Assembly: GCA_902774115.1 (NCBI GenBank)
Contig: CACYHH010000004.1
Coordinates: forward strand, 1-64,000
Source: an uncultured Spirochaetales bacterium
Lineage (GTDB): Bacteria > UBP6 > UBA1177
Direction: 5' to 3'
DNA: 64,000 nucleotides
Made by a program: the position numbers and the translations under genes. The notes below the pieces were generated by a model that saw nothing but the letters and a program-made list of their open reading frames with translations, was not told the DNA's origin and did not search any database. Positions 60,489-64,000 of the stretch are shown piece by piece. Position 1 is the stretch's first letter. The number at the start of each line of letters is the position of its first letter.

Positions 60489-60861
60489 ATCCAAACACCA
60501 AAAACAAATTTTTTTACATCAATATTATGATTAAATTGGAAAAATTATCAAATGTATTTTGATTTTAAATTAAAAATTGTCGTCTTTTTGTGGCGACACG
60601 ATGCAATCACCACTCGCATTTTCTCATTCTACGAGTCAACATTGTCTAATATCTAAATTTTAAAATCATTCAATAAAATTAGATATTTACGCTATTGAAA
60701 TAAGAAAAGGGATTTTTGCAGGAAAATTTTTTATTTGTCTCCGAGATAAATAACAAGAAAAAGGAATAAAATGTATTTTCCGCCTTGCCTTTTTGTGAAA
60801 AATATGGCAGATTTACGGCGTTTTTGGTCAATCAGAAAAGAATATGCGGAGGTTCAAAAGG
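60489..60861. other. Gene-free stretch between ORF6N and the restriction genes
   Basis: Contains the right 105-bp direct repeat (60562-60666) and an AT-rich stretch with a purine-rich segment before the restriction gene. No tRNA, riboswitch or further gene seen. A promoter for the restriction genes must lie at about 60700-60850, but I cannot place it with confidence. Confidence 0.55.
60562..60666. repeat. 105-bp direct repeat flanking the ORF6N gene (right copy)
   Basis: Partner of 59252-59356, offset exactly 1310 bases, with no length change across the alignment. Confidence 0.88.
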
Positions 60862-62853
60862 ATGAATATTTTCGATATCTTGAAAGACAGTGATTACAAA
60901 TCCGAGCAGTTTTCTTCCGAGGCAATAAATTGGTTAAACGGAAGAATTGAAGAAAAAACAGACAAAAACGGGAAAAAATATGCTGCTGTAGAATGCCTTG
61001 TTCGAAAAAAAGAAATTGTTCTTAAGCCGGAAGAAGTAGTGCGACAACTGTTTCTTTATAAGCTGACCCAAGAATACGGGTATAAACTTAATAGATTGCA
61101 GGTGGAATACAGTGTTTACTTCGGTCGTGAAGTTAAACGTGCAGACATTGTTGTCATGGATGAGGATCGCCCAACCGTTCCGTATATTATTGTTGAGGTC
61201 AAGAAACCTAAAATGAAAGATGGAAAGGAACAGTTGAAAAGCTATTGCAATAGCACAGGTGCGCCGATTGCTGTTTGGACAAACGGCGACCAGATTGCAT
61301 TTTACAACAGGCAAGATCCAAATTATTTTAAAGATATCCGAAATATTCCTTCAGCAACACAGACTCTTGAAGAAATTGTTACTGAAACATGGACGATTAA
61401 GGAACTTAGAGAAAATGACCGATTGCAAAAAGAGCGTATTTCTTTAAAAGATGTCATTCTTGATCTTGAAGATGAAGTCCTTGCCAATGCTGGAGTTGAT
61501 GTTTTTGAAGAATGTTTCAAGTTGATTTTTGCAAAACTTTATGATGAATTTTTAAGCGGACAAACTCCAGAGCGATATCTTGAATTTTCTAATTCTGGTA
61601 GGACTGATTTCAAATTAAAAGAGAAAATTCAGGAACTGTTTGACAGGGCAAATCAAAAATGGAAAGGCGTATTTGATGAAAACACAAAGATTATGCTTTC
61701 ACCGTCGCATTTAGCTATTTGCGTTTCCTCTCTTCAAAGTGTGAAACTCTTTAACAGTAATCTTGATGTTGTTGACGATGCCTTCGAATACTTGATGAGT
61801 AAGTCAAGCAAAGGCGAAAAGGGTCAGTTCTTTACACCGCGCTATGTAATCGAAATGTGTGTTCGGATGCTGAATCCCCAAAATGGAGAAAAGATGATTG
61901 ATACTGCATGCGGCAGCAGTGGATTTCCAGTACATACAATTTTTAATGTATGGCGTAAGATGGCAAAAAAGAAAGGACTTAATATCAGTGAGTTTTTCTC
62001 TTTGGATCAGAAACCGTACGAATTTACTGAATATGTAAAGGATAACATCTTCGGAATTGATTTCGATGAAAAGGCTGTTCGAGTAGCCAGAACACTCAAC
62101 TTGATTGCCGGAGATGGACACACAAATGTACTTCACCTTAACACTCTGGATTATACGCAGTGGGTAGAAACGGCAAAACAGGAAGATTGGCAAAGTACTT
62201 ATTTTGAGGGTTTTGACAGGCTGAAAAAATTAAGAAGAGACAACAAAAGCTACCGAGATTTTAATTTTGATCTTCTGATGGCAAATCCGCCTTTTGCAGG
62301 AGATATCAAAGAATCCCGTATTCTCAGCATGTATGAGCTTGCAAAAAATACCAAGGGCAAGCAGCAAGCCAAGGTTGGTCGTGATATTCTTTTCATTGAG
62401 CGCAATCTTGATTTTTTGAAACCCGGCGGACGTATGGCGATTGTTCTTCCGCAAGGAAGATTCAACAATTCAAGCGACAAATATATCCGCGATTATATTG
62501 CTGATCGGTGCAGGATTTTAGCGGTTGTAGGCTTGCACGGAAATGTTTTCAAACCTCACACGGGGACAAAAACAAGCGTGCTTTTTGTGCAGAAATGGGA
62601 TGAATTGCTCTGTCCGAAAGTTGATGACTACAATATTTTCTTTGCGACAATGCAAAAGCCGAGCAAAGATAATTCAGGCGACAAAATTTACCTCAAAGAA
62701 ACCGATGGAAACGGAAATTTAAAATATAAATTGGATAGTCACGGTCATTTGATTGTAGATCACGATTTGTTCAATCATGACGGACTTACTCAGGACGGAA
62801 TAGCAGAAGCCTTTGCCGAATTTGCTAAAAAAGAAGGGCTAAGTTTTTTTTGA
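60862..62853 (+). CDS. Fused HsdR_N nuclease-HsdM methyltransferase (BcgI-like or type I RM)
   Basis: 663 residues from the ATG with GGAGG nine bases upstream; an earlier ATG at 60844 lacks one. The N-terminal part is a type I HsdR N-terminal nuclease domain with RADIVVMDEDRP...YIIVEVKKP (D...E-x-K) and the following Q. The rest is HsdM-like: GQFFTPRYVIEMCVRMLNP, SAM motif DTACGSSGFPVHT (the usual DPACGSGG is altered) and NPPFAG. Fusion of nuclease and methyltransferase with a separate specificity subunit is the BcgI plan. An ordinary type I system with a downstream hsdR outside the window is the alternative. Confidence 0.85.
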   Translation: MNIFDILKDSDYKSEQFSSEAINWLNGRIEEKTDKNGKKYAAVECLVRKKEIVLKPEEVVRQLFLYKLTQEYGYKLNRLQVEYSVYFGREVKRADIVVMDEDRPTVPYIIVEVKKPKMKDGKEQLKSYCNSTGAPIAVWTNGDQIAFYNRQDPNYFKDIRNIPSATQTLEEIVTETWTIKELRENDRLQKERISLKDVILDLEDEVLANAGVDVFEECFKLIFAKLYDEFLSGQTPERYLEFSNSGRTDFKLKEKIQELFDRANQKWKGVFDENTKIMLSPSHLAICVSSLQSVKLFNSNLDVVDDAFEYLMSKSSKGEKGQFFTPRYVIEMCVRMLNPQNGEKMIDTACGSSGFPVHTIFNVWRKMAKKKGLNISEFFSLDQKPYEFTEYVKDNIFGIDFDEKAVRVARTLNLIAGDGHTNVLHLNTLDYTQWVETAKQEDWQSTYFEGFDRLKKLRRDNKSYRDFNFDLLMANPPFAGDIKESRILSMYELAKNTKGKQQAKVGRDILFIERNLDFLKPGGRMAIVLPQGRFNNSSDKYIRDYIADRCRILAVVGLHGNVFKPHTGTKTSVLFVQKWDELLCPKVDDYNIFFATMQKPSKDNSGDKIYLKETDGNGNLKYKLDSHGHLIVDHDLFNHDGLTQDGIAEAFAEFAKKEGLSFF

Positions 62854-64000
62854 GTAGCCCTTTTGACGAAGCAAAATACAACGCTTTGTTGAAAGGGCTG
62901 GAAATTACAGAAGTGAAATGGTCTTATGTAAAATCACAAAGTGATGTAGTAAGATTTGATAGTTATTATTACTCAAAGGAGTTTTTATCAGATGAAGATA
63001 TTATCGCTCATCAAAGCAATAAATCTTTGAAAGAGTTAAATGCAGACCTTTTAAGTTTTGGAGCCTATTCTCTAAATAATTTTGTTGAATACAAAGATTC
63101 TGGTATTCCGTTTATTCGCGGTGTCAATATGAAAGATGGTGTACTAGATTTTTCAGATACTTTATATATCGATGAAACAGCTCATAAGTTACTTTGGAAG
63201 TCGGAAGTAAAACCAAATACAATTTTGCTTTCAATGTCAGGAACTATTGGCGATGTTGCTATTGCAATGCCTGATTACAAATATCCGATGAATTCCAATC
63301 AAGATATTGCAAAGATTACCTTGAAAGACGGACTAAATCCGTTTTATCTATATGCGTTCTTGCGTTCGAAATATGGTCAAAACTTTTTGAAAAGAGAAGC
63401 TCGTGGAAGTGTTCAACAGCATGTTTTCCTATCGCAAATGGAAAATATCCGAGTTCCTTTATTAACAGATGACTTTCAGCAGAAAATCGAATCACTCGTA
63501 AAATCTGCCCATGCAAAGCTTGCCGACTCAAAATCCATTTACGCACAGGCAGAAGATATGCTGCTTTCTGAGCTTGGCTTGAAAGACTGGCAACCGAAAA
63601 ATGAAAGCGTTTCTGTAAAAAAGTTTTCTGATTTTACCGCAAGCAACAGGTTGGATGCAGAGTATTATCAGAGAAAGTATGATGAGATTGAAAATGCGAT
63701 AAAGGCATACAAAGGCGGATATTTTACATTGCGAGATTGCGTGAAAAGTTATTCAACAGGTTACCCTTTTGATAGCAAGAGTTATGTTGAAGACGGATAT
63801 AAACTAATTCGTATAACAAATATAAAATCGCCATACTTGGACTTGTCAAATGCTGTTTCAATTCCACAAAAAGATGTAATGTTAAGTCCTCGTGATGTTG
63901 TAAATGAAAATGATATTTTAATATCAATGTCAGGCACAATCGGAAATAGTTGCGTTATTCCTGCAAAAACAAAAGCTGTTATAAATCAGCGAATATTAAA
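62850..64000 (+). CDS. hsdS: Type I specificity subunit HsdS (3' end outside window)
   Basis: The frame starts with a TTG overlapping the upstream stop (TTGA) and stays open to the window end, giving at least 383 residues. Two target-recognition domains are seen: the first ends in ILLSMSGTIGDVAIAMPD ... NQDIAKITLK and a helical spacer (LVKSAHAKLADSKSIYAQAEDMLLSELGL). The second begins FSDFTASNRLDAEYYQRKY and has ILISMSGTIGNSCVIPA. It should give the preceding protein a two-part recognition site. Confidence 0.9.
   Translation, partial: MSSPFDEAKYNALLKGLEITEVKWSYVKSQSDVVRFDSYYYSKEFLSDEDIIAHQSNKSLKELNADLLSFGAYSLNNFVEYKDSGIPFIRGVNMKDGVLDFSDTLYIDETAHKLLWKSEVKPNTILLSMSGTIGDVAIAMPDYKYPMNSNQDIAKITLKDGLNPFYLYAFLRSKYGQNFLKREARGSVQQHVFLSQMENIRVPLLTDDFQQKIESLVKSAHAKLADSKSIYAQAEDMLLSELGLKDWQPKNESVSVKKFSDFTASNRLDAEYYQRKYDEIENAIKAYKGGYFTLRDCVKSYSTGYPFDSKSYVEDGYKLIRITNIKSPYLDLSNAVSIPQKDVMLSPRDVVNENDILISMSGTIGNSCVIPAKTKAVINQRIL

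Overview
The window looks like a compact Gram-negative bacterial chromosome. Genes are densely packed, often overlap by 1-17 bases, and many encode lipoproteins or secreted proteins. The protein styles (CGNGIVD-type cysteine-rich repeats, Lcl/DUF1566 domains, MopE-type DxDGDG-DCND repeats, Cys-rich signal-peptide proteins) are most familiar from Myxococcota and other deltaproteobacteria-like lineages, but no marker here fixes the taxon. The NRPS type recalls gut and rumen microbes. Both points are inference.

Layout. (1) 1-7845: the 3' part of a giant Cys/Trp-rich repetitive surface or secreted protein. (2) 8020-12294 (+): murG with a HEAT-like tail, mraY, a CxxC-type YkgJ protein and a MopE-motif secreted protein. 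(3) 19347 down to 12300 (-): a housekeeping block read from one strong promoter: tRNA-Val, thrS, infC, rpmI, rplT, ihfA, tRNA-Pro, surE, a DUF368 lipid-carrier transporter, rph and aroF. (4) 19409-34949: a lytic transglycosylase, lipoproteins, a radical SAM protein, purB, a DUF4143 ATPase, a group of related signal-peptide proteins separated by a dispersed intergenic repeat, a MATE transporter, a deaminase and pyrG.

(5) 34967-46330 (+) is the most interesting region. A three-gene core encodes a TerB_N/TerB_C protein, a BrxC/BrxD-like (DUF2791) P-loop ATPase and an Lhr/BrxHI-like helicase. It is interrupted at both junctions by accessory cassettes: a DUF3791/DUF3990 toxin-antitoxin-like trio plus a Sel1 protein, then a Cys-rich secreted protein plus an MmeI-like fused nuclease/methyltransferase. 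Copies or remnants of the 3' end of the preceding core gene flank these cassettes: a 73-bp near-identical copy and a 12-bp remnant for the ATPase, and a diverged fragment for TerB. The ATPase stop and the helicase start appear once to have overlapped as ATGA. I read this as a candidate defence or DNA-processing island that takes up cargo at gene 3' ends.

(6) 46332-51259: an esterase, a TPP-riboswitch-controlled thiD-cytX operon, thiE, and a Gate-domain membrane protein. (7) 51264-58538 (-): a 2424-residue NRPS, C-A-T-C-A-T-R, predicted to release a dipeptide-type aldehyde. (8) 58641-60666: KilA-N and ORF6N genes in AT-rich DNA full of near-perfect palindromes. The ORF6N gene is bracketed by 105-bp direct repeats and carries two palindromes inside its coding sequence. 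(9) 60862-64000 (+): a fused HsdR_N-HsdM protein and a two-domain HsdS that runs off the edge, forming a BcgI-like or type I restriction-modification system.
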